A DNA stretch of 19,082 bases from CAYXOX01 sp964466745 (GCA_964466745.1 CAYXOX010000050.1:1-19082); one strand, 5' to 3'. Positions 7,680 to 15,750 are shown, numbered from the stretch's first letter. The notes: a model not told the origin generated them from the sequence alone. Made by a program: numbers and translations.

Positions 7680-8936
7680 TTACATGCTCTCGTACTGGAG
7701 CACGGCGTCTCCATCGACGCTGTCGATCTGGACGAGCTCGCCGTTCTGCCACTCGAAGATGCCGAAGAGCCCCGAGACGATGCCTGTCGGCGTGTACTCC
7801 ATCGTACCGGTGACGCCGTCGTAGTTTATCTCGCGCCCGGCGCGGATCGCGGCCAGCCCGTCTTCGTAGGTGTAGACGATCTCGCCGTCACCGCCGGTGA
7901 CCTCGTACATCGCCTGCGTCCAGCTCTCGGCATTGATCTCACCGGCCTTCTCGATGGCCAGGGCGGTGGCGATCATCACGTCGTAGTACTGGATGGCATA
8001 GGAGTTCGAGACATCGCCGATATCGTCGATCCACTGGGAGGCGTTGGCGAACGGCTCGTAGGCTTCCCAGGCAGGGTTCTCGGCATGGGCGAAAGCAGCC
8101 ATGGCCACTTCCTGGTGCCGTTCAATCGCGCTCTCGGTGGCGGTGTCGATGAACTCCGTCTCCTGCCAGTCGGTCGGCCCGACGATAAACCAGCTTTCGC
8201 CCGCTTCAGCCGCGTTCTTGACGATGGAACCGCCGGCATTCGTGGACGAGAAGATGATGACGGCCTCGGGCTCCAGCCGCGCGATCCGCGACACCACCGA
8301 GCGATAGTTGCTGTCGGATGCCTGGATGTCGAAATCGTCCAGGACCTCCATGCCCATCGCCTCGGCCGTGCGAAGCGCGGCGTTCTTCTGCAGCTGTGCC
8401 CCGGCGGTTTCGGTGCCGACGATAACGACGCTGTTCTTGCCTGCCTGCTGCGCATAGAGCAGCGCGGCAGTGCCTTGCGCGGTGTCCATCGGCGAACCGC
8501 GGAAGATGGGCTCTGCCGAAACGCCGCCGATGGTGCCGTCGATCGCGCCGCCATGAACGGACGGCATGATCGGGTAGCCCTTCTCGGCGACTGTCTCGAG
8601 CATGAACTCGCGGTAGGACATGTAGCTGTGGGCCGGGTTCAGCAGGATGTGCACGCCGTCGCTATCCACGAGCTTGCGCGCGGCGCGCGCCTCGCCGACG
8701 GTGCCGATGTCCTGGTGCACCGCACGCCACGGCCGGCCAAGCGGCGGATCCTCGTTGATCTTCGAGATGGCCACTTCCGCCACCCCGTCGAAGAACGGCC
8801 CGAAGGCGCCGAACTCGCCGGTGTGGTACGTCAGGTGGCCAACCACCGTTTCCTCGTCGGCGAGGACCGGAGCCGCGAGGCCCAGGCCGGCCGCCAGTGC
8901 GAAAGCGCTTGTCAGGGTCAGTCTCTTGTTGGTCAT
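7680..8936 (-). CDS. periplasmic substrate-binding protein of a liv-type ABC importer
   Basis: This 418-aa protein is a type I periplasmic binding protein of the branched-chain amino acid/urea/amide family. A Sec signal peptide is clear: KR near the start, a hydrophobic Ala/Leu-rich core, and a probable cleavage site after Ala26 (PVLA-DEE). The mature part begins with a VVGHLTYHTGEFGAFG strand-loop, as in LivJ/FmdD/UrtA-like proteins. ATG 8936 is preceded by GGAGGAGG, a strong ribosome site fitting high expression. It follows livF by 33 bases, so it is the last rather than the first transporter gene. A strong hairpin lies beyond its stop. The ligand is unknown; given the neighbours, an aromatic, heterocyclic or amide compound is more likely than leucine. 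Confidence 0.92.
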   Translation of the reverse strand: MTNKRLTLTSAFALAAGLGLAAPVLADEETVVGHLTYHTGEFGAFGPFFDGVAEVAISKINEDPPLGRPWRAVHQDIGTVGEARAARKLVDSDGVHILLNPAHSYMSYREFMLETVAEKGYPIMPSVHGGAIDGTIGGVSAEPIFRGSPMDTAQGTAALLYAQQAGKNSVVIVGTETAGAQLQKNAALRTAEAMGMEVLDDFDIQASDSNYRSVVSRIARLEPEAVIIFSSTNAGGSIVKNAAEAGESWFIVGPTDWQETEFIDTATESAIERHQEVAMAAFAHAENPAWEAYEPFANASQWIDDIGDVSNSYAIQYYDVMIATALAIEKAGEINAESWTQAMYEVTGGDGEIVYTYEDGLAAIRAGREINYDGVTGTMEYTPTGIVSGLFGIFEWQNGELVQIDSVDGDAVLQYESM

Positions 8937-8969
8937 TTCTTCCTCCTCCGTTGTCGACTTCAGTGAAGT

Positions 8970-9662
8970 TCAGATGTGGTAGGCTGCCATTATGTCCTGC
9001 ATCGACAGCTCCGACCGATCGCGCAGGAGGTGCATCTCGCCCAGCGACAGCACCATCACGCGATCGGCGATTTCCAGCGTCTTGACGGCATTCTGCTCGG
9101 CCAGGACGATTGTCACGCCGCGCTCCTTTCTGGTCTCGGCGATGCTGGAGAACAGGGTTTCGACGAAGATCGGCGAAAGCCCGGCCGACGGCTCGTCGAG
9201 CAAAAGCACCTTCGGCTCCTGCATGAGGGCTCGTGCCACCGCGAGCATCTGGCCCTCTCCCCCCGAAAGCGAACCGGCCGCCTGCGGCCTGCGCTCCTTG
9301 AGCCGTGGAAAGAGCTCGAACACCTCTTCAAGCTTCTCCGCGATTGGCCGCGTGCCGGTCCGCCCGCCAATGGAGAGGTTCTCCAGGACCGAGAGATCCG
9401 GAAAGACGTTGCCCTCCTGGGGCACGTAGGCGACGCCCGCGCCCGGCATCGCGTAGGCCGGCGCCGAAGAAACATCCTTGCCATCCAGGGTCAGCCTGCC
9501 CGACTGCAGGGGCAGCAGGCGAGCGAGCGTCTTGAGCAGCGTCGTCTTGCCGGCGCCGTTGGAGCCAAGCACGGCGAAGATCTCGTCCTTCACAGAGAAG
9601 GTGAGATCCGTCAGCACGCTGATCTCGCCGTAGCCGCTGCGCAGGTTCTGGGCCTCGAACAT
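8970..9662 (-). CDS. livF: ABC importer ATPase, LivF type
   Basis: This 230-aa cytoplasmic ATPase is of the LivF branch. It has Walker A GSNGAGKT (about 33-40), a Q-loop in AYVPQEGNVFPDLSV (the LivF-type NVFPDLSVLENL segment), signature LSGGEGQ, Walker B VLLLDEPSAGL and the switch-region LAEQN in place of a His. Length is normal for the family. It starts at ATG 9662, three bases after the stop of livG. It works with LivG to power import through LivH/LivM. The signature has Glu where LSGGQ has Gln, a common liv-family variation. Confidence 0.94.
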   Translation of the reverse strand: MFEAQNLRSGYGEISVLTDLTFSVKDEIFAVLGSNGAGKTTLLKTLARLLPLQSGRLTLDGKDVSSAPAYAMPGAGVAYVPQEGNVFPDLSVLENLSIGGRTGTRPIAEKLEEVFELFPRLKERRPQAAGSLSGGEGQMLAVARALMQEPKVLLLDEPSAGLSPIFVETLFSSIAETRKERGVTIVLAEQNAVKTLEIADRVMVLSLGEMHLLRDRSELSMQDIMAAYHI

Positions 9663-9665
9663 CGC

Positions 9666-10412
9666 TCAGACCCCCATGTACTTTTCGGCGACGACACGGT
9701 TTGCCTTCACCTCGTCGGGCTTGCCCTCGAAGAGGATCGAACCTTCGGAAAGGAAGTGGACGTAGTCGCAGTATTCCCAGATCAGCGGCAGATCGTGTTC
9801 CACCACCACCACCCGCATGCTTCCCGAGGCAACCTTCTCCCGCACCATGTCCATCACCTTGCGCGTGATGTCGTCGGGCAGGCCCGCGGTGGGCTCGTCC
9901 ATGAGCAGGAGCTTTGGCTCGGCGATCAGGCAGCGCAGGATGTCCACGAGCTTCTTCTCGCCGCCGGAGCGGGCGTACCCGTTGCGATCCGAAAACGGGA
10001 ACGCTTCGATGTAGGTGGAGACCTTCTCTTCTGTCTCGTCGCTGTCGCGCACGCGCGCGAAGATGCTCGTCAGCCCCTCCTCAGCGGGCGGCGTCATTGC
10101 CAGCCGCAGGGAATCCCGGATCGTCAGGCTGTCGAAGCCCTGGATGCGCTGGTTCGTCTTGATCAGTCCGATCCGCGCGACCTCGTGGGCTTGCAGCGGG
10201 TTGAGGCTCTTCGAGCCGTTCCCGGTGTCGAGGCTGATCGTGCCGCTGGTGGGGGCGATGCGCCGGGTGAGCAGGCCCATCAAGGTGCTCTTGCCGGCGC
10301 CGTTCGGGCCGATGAGCCCTTCGAGGCCCACGGCACCGAAGGTCACCTTCTCGATGTTGACCACCTCGTGCTGGTGGTAGGATTTCGTGAGGTTCTTCGC
10401 TTCGAGCCGCAT
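9666..10412 (-). CDS. livG: ABC importer ATPase, LivG type
   Basis: This 248-aa ATPase has Walker A GPNGAGKS, the Q-loop region GLIKTNQRIQGFDSLT, Walker B LLLMDEPTAGLP, and the H-loop VVEHDLPLIWEYCD. The C-terminal GKPDEVKANRVVAEKYMGV is typical of LivG. The signature reads ARSGGEKK rather than LSGGQ. The ATG at 10412 shares one base with the TGA of livM (TGATG) and has AAGGGG at good spacing; a GTG one codon earlier is also possible. It partners LivF. Confidence 0.92.
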   Translation of the reverse strand: MRLEAKNLTKSYHQHEVVNIEKVTFGAVGLEGLIGPNGAGKSTLMGLLTRRIAPTSGTISLDTGNGSKSLNPLQAHEVARIGLIKTNQRIQGFDSLTIRDSLRLAMTPPAEEGLTSIFARVRDSDETEEKVSTYIEAFPFSDRNGYARSGGEKKLVDILRCLIAEPKLLLMDEPTAGLPDDITRKVMDMVREKVASGSMRVVVVEHDLPLIWEYCDYVHFLSEGSILFEGKPDEVKANRVVAEKYMGV

Positions 10413-11347
10413 CACTCGGCCCCCTTCACGGCAACGTCCCGGGAGGCGCCCGAGGCGGGCCGGGCGCGTGAGCGCGGGCCGTCTTCGCCGAGCAGGCCCA
10501 GCGGGCGGAACATGATGATGGCCACCAGCAGCACGCCGTAGCAGAACAGCTTGAAGTTCGGCAGCAGGATCGCCTGCTCCGCCGGCACAGGGGCGTAGGT
10601 TTCCACGAGGATGTCAAAGAGACCGAAGGTGATGAACACGCCCACCATCGCGCCGAGATTGTGACCCTTGCCGCCCAGCACCAGCGCGATCCAGACCGCG
10701 AAGGTCAGCGACGGGGCCAGAAGGTAGGGAACGAGAAACTGGTGAAGCGGCGCGGTCAGGCCGCCCAGGGCGCCCATCAGCCCGCATGTGATCGCGAACA
10801 CCATCCGCTTCGCGGAGGCGGTGTTCTTGCCGAGGCTCGCGGCCAGCTCCTCGTTGTCGCGGATGGCGATGAGCTGCCGCCCGAGGCGCGAGTCGCGCAG
10901 CCGCGCAGAGACCCAGATCAGCGCCAGAACGATGATCGTGAGCAGCACGAGGTAGACGAGGTTTCGTGACTCGAGGTCGCGAAGGGGAAAACCGATCGTT
11001 CCCAGCCCCTGCACGCCGCCGGTCAGATCCTTCTCGGTGACGACGAGTGTCGCCACGATGGCCGCGAGCGCGAGCGTGGCCGCCAGGATGGCCTGGCCGC
11101 TTCGCTGCAGAACGAGGACAGCCAGGGCATAGGCCACCGCCGTCGCCAGCAGCGACGAAACGACGATGGCTGGAAGAAGCGGAAAATCGAACGAAACGTA
11201 GAGCACGCCGGTCCCGTAGAGCCCGATGCCCCAGAAGCCGACGACGCCGAAGTTGGGAATGCCCGCAAGGCCGAACTGGATATGCAGCAGTTGCGCCAGC
11301 CCGATGTATACGAGCATGAGCGAGAAGGAGAAGATCAGGTAGTCCAT
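10412..11347 (-). CDS. livM: ABC importer permease, LivM type
   Basis: This 311-aa membrane protein is of the LivM branch of the HAAT permease family. About eight to nine hydrophobic segments are visible, beginning LIFSFSLMLVYIGLAQLL. The permease signature region SRLGRQLIAIRDNEELAASLG is the cytoplasmic loop that contacts the ATPase, and GAPLHQFL-like and LGGKGHNLGAMVG stretches are also typical (here TAPLHQF). The C-terminal tail, after about residue 285, is soluble and Arg/Ala-rich. The start shares one base with the stop of livH (TGATG), and the stop overlaps livG in the same way, so translation is probably coupled. Confidence 0.93.
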   Translation of the reverse strand: MDYLIFSFSLMLVYIGLAQLLHIQFGLAGIPNFGVVGFWGIGLYGTGVLYVSFDFPLLPAIVVSSLLATAVAYALAVLVLQRSGQAILAATLALAAIVATLVVTEKDLTGGVQGLGTIGFPLRDLESRNLVYLVLLTIIVLALIWVSARLRDSRLGRQLIAIRDNEELAASLGKNTASAKRMVFAITCGLMGALGGLTAPLHQFLVPYLLAPSLTFAVWIALVLGGKGHNLGAMVGVFITFGLFDILVETYAPVPAEQAILLPNFKLFCYGVLLVAIIMFRPLGLLGEDGPRSRARPASGASRDVAVKGAE

Positions 11348-12198
11348 CAGGCCGTCCTCGCGCCGCGGTATGTAAGCACCCCGATGAACGCCAGAAGCAG
11401 CGCCACCTCGGCATAGAGAGGCTTGGTGACCAGCGTGATGAAGGCGGTGAGGATGCCCGCCACGATTGCCGCGATCACGGCACCGCGCACGCTGCCGATG
11501 CCGGCGACGATGGTCACGAGGATCGTGATCAGGATCACGTTCCAGCCCATGTAGGGCGTCACCTGGGCGAAGACGCCCGAGAACACCCCCGAAAGGCCCC
11601 CGGCACAGCCTGCGATGAACCAGATCGCCACCGAGGTGCTGTGGGGATTGATCCCGCTGGCCATCGCCAGTTCCTGATTGTTGGCGAGCCCGCGCATGCG
11701 CTGGCCGAGGCCGGTGTAGTAGATCATCCAGTAGAGGATGCCGGCCGCGATGAAGACGAGCGCGAGCGCGGTGAGTTGCAGGTTCGTGGCCCCGAGTCCG
11801 AAGATCTGCAGGAAGCGGATGGACGGCTCGTTGAGAAAGAGGTTCTCCGGACCCACCACGAGGATCAGCCCGTAACGCAGCATGAAGGAAACGCCCACGG
11901 AGAGGATGATCATCTCCGTGGGCCCCACGCCGCGGTTGAGCGCGGGCCGGAAGATCAGGAGGTATACGGCGACGCTGAGCGCCCCGGACATCAGCATCGA
12001 CGGCAGAAGCGCGACGTAGAAATGCGCGCCGAGGACCACGTTGAACAGGATCGCGAAGTATGCGCCGAAGGTGATGCTCTCGGCATAGGCGATATTCATG
12101 AAGCCGTTGAGGTAATAGATCAGCGTGAAGCCCATCGCCGCCAAGATCAGCGGCGAGGCTTCGAGCAGCCCGATGAAGATCGCGTCAACTAGCAGCAT
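11347..12198 (-). CDS. livH: ABC importer permease, LivH type
   Basis: This 283-aa membrane protein is of the LivH branch, with about eight hydrophobic segments. Typical features are the N-terminal GLLEASPLILAAMGFTLIYY, the MNIAYAESITFGAYFA helix and the loop GLGQRMRGLANNQELAMASG, which engages the ATPase. VAGIGSVRGAVIAAI follows near the end. ATG 12198 has AAGGA about eleven bases upstream, a rather long spacing. It is the first gene of the transporter block, separated from the dikinase-like block by 168 bases that contain a strong hairpin. It forms the channel with LivM. Confidence 0.93.
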   Translation of the reverse strand: MLLVDAIFIGLLEASPLILAAMGFTLIYYLNGFMNIAYAESITFGAYFAILFNVVLGAHFYVALLPSMLMSGALSVAVYLLIFRPALNRGVGPTEMIILSVGVSFMLRYGLILVVGPENLFLNEPSIRFLQIFGLGATNLQLTALALVFIAAGILYWMIYYTGLGQRMRGLANNQELAMASGINPHSTSVAIWFIAGCAGGLSGVFSGVFAQVTPYMGWNVILITILVTIVAGIGSVRGAVIAAIVAGILTAFITLVTKPLYAEVALLLAFIGVLTYRGARTA

Positions 12199-12225
12199 CT
12201 CTGCGTTCGTCCTTCCCCGTATGGG

Positions 12226-12250
12226 CCGGCGGTCCCGATGGGGCCGCCGG
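12226..12250 (-). terminator. strong hairpin between dikinase block and transporter block
   Basis: CCGGCGGTCCC (12226-12236) pairs with GGGGCCGCCGG (12240-12250), giving an 11-bp stem with one G-U type pair and a GAT loop. It lies in the 168-base gap between the ATP-binding-domain gene (stop at 12367) and livH (start 12198). No U-tract follows on the minus strand. It may be a partial terminator, a processing barrier or a 3'-end protector separating two expression segments. I see no convincing separate promoter in this gap. Confidence 0.5.
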
Positions 12251-12366
12251 AGAAACCGTCACTCAACACGCCTTGCGCCCGCGGCAGCGGATGATCTTGC
12301 CTCGACGTGCATCAGGCCGTGCCTGGCGACGCAGGCTTCGCGAAACGCCATGCCACCTGGCCGCCT

Positions 12367-13185
12367 TCATGCCGTGACCGGGCGCGATTGGAGCAGGTAG
12401 ACATTTTGGCCGTGGATCGCCCATTCGATGTCCTGGGGTTTGCCGTAGTGAACCTCCAGTTGCATCGCGAGTTCGGCGAGCTTCACCAACTCGTCGTCCC
12501 CGAGCACGCCGCCGTGGTTGAGGTCTTCCTTCTTCTTGCGGCCCTTACGGTCCACCACGTAGTGGTCCGGGGTGACTTCCCCGGAGACAACCTGCTCGCC
12601 GAGGCCGAAGACCGCCTCGATCAGCATCCTGTCCTTCCGGCGGGTCACCGGGTGGATCGAGAAGGTCACTCCGGCCTTCTCGGCATCGATCATCTTCTGA
12701 ACGACGACGGCCATCCGGAGGTCTTCCAGAGAGCCCTTCTTGCTGCGGTAGAACAGGGCCCGCTCCGAGAAGAACGAAGCCCAGCAATCGATCACGCGTC
12801 GGCGCACCTCTTCGGCACCCTCGACGTTCAGGAAGGTCTCCTGCTGGCCGGCATAGCTTGCCGCCTCGGAATCCTCCGCGCTCGCGGAGGACCGCACGGC
12901 AACCCGCCCGCCCAGGGTTTCATACGCCTCGAGTACCTCGGGGGGCACCGACGCCGTTTCCTCCACCAGCCGCATCGCGGCCGCGTGATCCTGCGCGCGC
13001 GCACGAGCGCGCAGCGCTTCCGCATCCACGCAGGCCTCGAGCGCGCCGGCCGGAATGGCAAAACCGTTCGGCACCGGCAGGCCCTGGCGGACCATCGAAG
13101 ACAGGCTCGCCCCCTTGCCGCCCGCCACCGCAACGTGGTCGCATGCGGGATCGTCGAACCAGATGACGGGCCGAGTGTCAGTCAT
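12367..13185 (-). CDS. stand-alone PEP-synthase-type ATP-binding domain (dikinase subunit)
   Basis: This 272-aa protein matches only the N-terminal nucleotide-binding domain (PPDK_N) of PEP synthase and pyruvate phosphate dikinase. Motifs in order: GGKGASL (about 22-28), LPVPNGFAIP, VAVRSSASAEDS (about 95-106, with the ATP-phosphate-binding Arg98), ASYAGQQETFLNV, MAVVVQKMIDAEKAGVTFS, GLGEQVVSGEV, and the closing DIEWA with LLQSRPVTA. It stops there, with no His domain and no PEP barrel, and is a little shorter than the usual 320-340 aa, mostly before residue 90. Its start overlaps the cyclase stop by 8 bases. The matching His domain is encoded two genes upstream (13980-15710). The two would together make an ATP-dependent dikinase that yields AMP and phosphate, as in phenylphosphate synthase. 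The motifs are clear; the partnership is inferred. Confidence 0.88.
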   Translation of the reverse strand: MTDTRPVIWFDDPACDHVAVAGGKGASLSSMVRQGLPVPNGFAIPAGALEACVDAEALRARARAQDHAAAMRLVEETASVPPEVLEAYETLGGRVAVRSSASAEDSEAASYAGQQETFLNVEGAEEVRRRVIDCWASFFSERALFYRSKKGSLEDLRMAVVVQKMIDAEKAGVTFSIHPVTRRKDRMLIEAVFGLGEQVVSGEVTPDHYVVDRKGRKKKEDLNHGGVLGDDELVKLAELAMQLEVHYGKPQDIEWAIHGQNVYLLQSRPVTA

Positions 13186-13900
13186 CGAGGATCGCGACGG
13201 CGCGTACAGGGGCGCCGGTCGTCCCCACCCACTTGATCGGAAAGACCGAGAGCTTGAAGCCGTGGGACGGCAGTTCGCCGAGGTTGGTCAGGTTCTCGAT
13301 ATGCCAGTAGGGATCGGTCTGCATGACCTTGTGTGCGAGCCAGAACTTCTTCGTCTCGAACATCGCCCAGACCGGTGGGTCGTATGTGGGCGCATCGATG
13401 CCGGTGACGCGGCAATCGTGATCGATGAGGTATTTCGTGGCCTCGGCCGACATGCCCACGTGATCGGTGAGGTAACGGTCCTCGTCGTTATACTCCGATG
13501 CACCGGTGCGGATGAGCACGATGTCACGCGGCTTGAGCTCGTAGCCGATCTTGCCGAGTGCCCCGGTAAGGTCGTCCACGGTGATGGCAGAGCCGAATTC
13601 GAGATGCCGGAAGTCCAGGACCACCCCGTCGCCGAAACAGTACTCCAGCGGGATGCCTTCCGGGCCCGGGCTGTTCTCGTCGCCCATGTGCTTGAGCGAG
13701 TCGATGTGGGTCCCGGCATGGTCGCTGAGTGTGATCGAATAGTGCGCTGTGAGATGATCCTCGCCATAAGCGCCGGCACCGATCCCGTCGGCGAATTCCT
13801 TCCAGCTCTCCTTCATCACCATCTTTGGCTCCGCGATACGCGGAAAGAGCTTCATTTGCTGATGAACCGGCATGGAAAGGTCGACGAAGCGTTGCCCCAT
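13178..13900 (-). CDS. cyclase-family metal-dependent hydrolase
   Basis: This 240-aa protein belongs to the 'putative cyclase' family that includes bacterial kynurenine formamidase and isatin hydrolase. The metal-binding motif HxGTHxD is present as His61-A-G-T-His65-I-Asp67, followed by His71, and the start FVDLSMPV is typical. A later GIDAPTYDPP segment matches the conserved second half. ATG 13900 has AGGAGG six bases upstream, so the 13 codons beyond it are not used. It lies between the two dikinase-like genes, overlapping the ATP-binding-domain gene by 8 bases, which suggests it acts on the same intermediate. Members hydrolyse amides, lactams or strained rings; the real substrate here is unknown. 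Confidence 0.9.
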   Translation of the reverse strand: MGQRFVDLSMPVHQQMKLFPRIAEPKMVMKESWKEFADGIGAGAYGEDHLTAHYSITLSDHAGTHIDSLKHMGDENSPGPEGIPLEYCFGDGVVLDFRHLEFGSAITVDDLTGALGKIGYELKPRDIVLIRTGASEYNDEDRYLTDHVGMSAEATKYLIDHDCRVTGIDAPTYDPPVWAMFETKKFWLAHKVMQTDPYWHIENLTNLGELPSHGFKLSVFPIKWVGTTGAPVRAVAILDD

Positions 13901-13936
13901 GGCACACCTCCTGTGGAGTTTGGTTGTCAGGCAGCC

Positions 13937-13964
13937 CACTCCCCGGCGGCTCCGCCGGAGAGTG
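13937..13964 (-). terminator. intercistronic hairpin with CCGGCGG stem
   Basis: CACTC (13937-13941) pairs with GAGTG (13960-13964), and CCGGCGG (13943-13949) with CCGCCGG (13952-13958), with one C-A mismatch. The tip is tight and probably opens to a four-base loop. It lies between the stop of the swivel-domain gene (13980) and the cyclase start (13900). There is no U-tract. The same CCGGCGG/CCGCCGG arms recur at 12226-12250. Likely an mRNA-stability or partial termination element. Confidence 0.5.
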
Positions 13965-13979
13965 GATCGGGTGTGCGGA

Positions 13980-15710
13980 TCAGGTGAGGATTTCCACCAC
14001 GCCCGTGGTGCCGTTCACGCGCACCGTATCGCCGGTCTTGATGTCCCGGGTCGCCACCGACGTGCCAACCACGGCAGGCAAGCCGAACTCGCGGGAGACC
14101 ACCGCGGAGTGCGAGGTGGTGCCGCCCGAGTCGGTCACGAGCCCGGAAATCTGCGTGAAGAGGATCACCCAGGCCGGGTTCGTCATGCGGCAGACAAGCA
14201 CCTCTCCCTCCTCCACGGAGTTGAACTGGTCCATCGAGGTGATGACCCGCGCCTTGGCCTCGATCACCCCCGGCGACGCCGCAAGGCCGGTGATCTCGCC
14301 GGCCTTCGTCGGCGGCTTGCGGTAGAACTTGTCCGGGAAACCCCACAGGCCGGCATAGGGGAAGGCCAGCGCCTCTTCCGTCGCGGTACCCAGCCAGTCG
14401 GGCGGCCGCTTCGTCGTTGCTTCCTCGTACTCGTCGCGCCGATCGGAGACGATGTCGCGCGCGTCGTACGCGCCGGGGTCACCCACCAGTGCACGCAGCT
14501 CGTTGTAGCGCAGGAACATCACGTCCTCCGCATCGTCGAGGATGCCGGCTTCGACGAACTTCCGGCCGACCGCGAGAAGCACGGTACGCAGGCGCGCGTT
14601 CGTTCCCTGGTCGATGTAGAAATGGTGGTCCGGCGTGAGCGGGTTCATCCTGAGAGATTGATCGAGCGCGGCCTTGAGCTTCTCGCGCGCCTCCCCATCG
14701 ACGCCTTCGAGGCACTCCGCGATGGCGGCGTTCAGATCATCCTCGACGCCCTTGAGAGTGGCCGGATAGTCGTAGTCGGACAGCAGATAGCCGCGGATCG
14801 ACTCGATGGCAGGCGCCGGATTCTCGAGCCAGAGGGGGAACATCACTTCGTGCGACCACAGCGCCTTGTGGCCGAACTCCTCGAGGTAGGGCTCGAGTTG
14901 CTCCGAGATCAGCTTCCGCCCCTCCTCGGAGCCGCGCAGCGCATCCATCACCCCGGCGGCCGTCTCGGCCTCGAACGCGGCCCGGAGCGTTTCGGAGCCC
15001 TTGACCGTCTCCTTCATCTTCCAGAGGCCCTCGACGGAATCCCAGTTGCGGTCCGTCACCGAGCTTTGCAGGCGGCCCTTGAGATCCGGCTTGGCGTCGG
15101 GCTTGAACTCGTCGATCGCGCCGTTCAGCGCCATGGTCGCGGAAAACTGGGCGAAGTTGAGCATCCAGTGGATCTTCCAGTGACGATCATGGATGTCGAT
15201 CATGTCCTCCAGAAGCACGGCAAGTGCCGTCAGGCTGGCGCCGTCCTTGTCGAAACCGTCGATGTAGGCGAAGTTTCGCTTCATCTCGGGAAGGATGCGG
15301 TCGTTCCACCAATCGAGAAAGTTCTCCGCGTAGTGCGGCAGGACCGTGCCCATGTAGGCGCCGATCTTCCCCGCGTAATCGTCGTGGCGCGGCACGCGCG
15401 GCACGTAGCGGCTCTGGTACTCGGTGGCTTCGGCATGGATGCCCGGCGTCGCCGGAAGCGCCGCGGTGTAGAGGTAGCCGTTGACGTTCTTGGCAACCCA
15501 GTCGCTCGCGAACGGCGTGCCGAAGCGGCGGAACATGTGATCGCAGGTGAGCCACCAGCCGCCGATGTCGAAGAACATCGGCGAAAGCGGGTTGGGGCAA
15601 TGCAGATCGTCGAGGATCCAGAACAGCTCGGCTTCGCCGTCCTCCCAGTCCACCGGGAAATCCGCAGACCCGAGATTCTGCCCGAGTGGTTTCGGTGCGT
15701 CCAAACTCAT
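13980..15710 (-). CDS. PEP-synthase-superfamily swivelling phosphohistidine protein (dikinase large subunit)
   Basis: This 576-aa protein ends in a PEP-utilizers 'mobile' domain (about 485-576) with the catalytic-His motif TDSGGTTSHSAVVSREFG, the His being residue 534, and LPAVVGT. The upstream 480 residues are mostly helical, starting with DWEDGEAELFWILDDLHCPNPLSP, and resemble the substrate-binding middle region of phenylphosphate synthase alpha and rifampin phosphotransferase rather than any PEP barrel. No ATP-binding domain and no C-terminal PEP/pyruvate barrel is present. Its likely ATP-binding partner is the product of 12367-13185. It is first in the large operon; ATG 15710 has GGAGG five bases upstream. 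I infer that it takes a phosphoryl group onto His534 and passes it to an organic hydroxyl or carboxyl. The motif is clear, the acceptor unknown. Confidence 0.87.
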   Translation of the reverse strand: MSLDAPKPLGQNLGSADFPVDWEDGEAELFWILDDLHCPNPLSPMFFDIGGWWLTCDHMFRRFGTPFASDWVAKNVNGYLYTAALPATPGIHAEATEYQSRYVPRVPRHDDYAGKIGAYMGTVLPHYAENFLDWWNDRILPEMKRNFAYIDGFDKDGASLTALAVLLEDMIDIHDRHWKIHWMLNFAQFSATMALNGAIDEFKPDAKPDLKGRLQSSVTDRNWDSVEGLWKMKETVKGSETLRAAFEAETAAGVMDALRGSEEGRKLISEQLEPYLEEFGHKALWSHEVMFPLWLENPAPAIESIRGYLLSDYDYPATLKGVEDDLNAAIAECLEGVDGEAREKLKAALDQSLRMNPLTPDHHFYIDQGTNARLRTVLLAVGRKFVEAGILDDAEDVMFLRYNELRALVGDPGAYDARDIVSDRRDEYEEATTKRPPDWLGTATEEALAFPYAGLWGFPDKFYRKPPTKAGEITGLAASPGVIEAKARVITSMDQFNSVEEGEVLVCRMTNPAWVILFTQISGLVTDSGGTTSHSAVVSREFGLPAVVGTSVATRDIKTGDTVRVNGTTGVVEILT

Positions 15711-15722
15711 TTCTTCCTCCCT

Positions 15723-15750
15723 GAGCCGAGGAGCGGCTCGCCGGCCGCTC
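15723..15750 (-). promoter_or_regulatory. overlapping alternative hairpins in the operon leader
   Basis: GAGCGGC (15731-15737) can pair with GCCGCTC (15744-15750), and GAGCCG (15723-15728) can pair with CGGCTC (15734-15739). The two stems share 15734-15737 and so exclude each other. The second lies directly beside the Shine-Dalgarno (about 15715-15720 on the minus strand). They could switch access to the ribosome site of the first operon gene, though GC-rich DNA makes such pairings by chance fairly often. Confidence 0.35.

Noticed and set aside
8957..8969. ACTTCA-G-TGAAGT inverted repeat between livF and the binding-protein gene
   Set aside because: A one-base loop cannot form a hairpin and the site is inside a transcription unit; probably chance.
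12199..12366. Separate promoter for the transporter genes
   Set aside because: No convincing -35/-10 pair on the minus strand and no copy of the operator palindrome in this gap.
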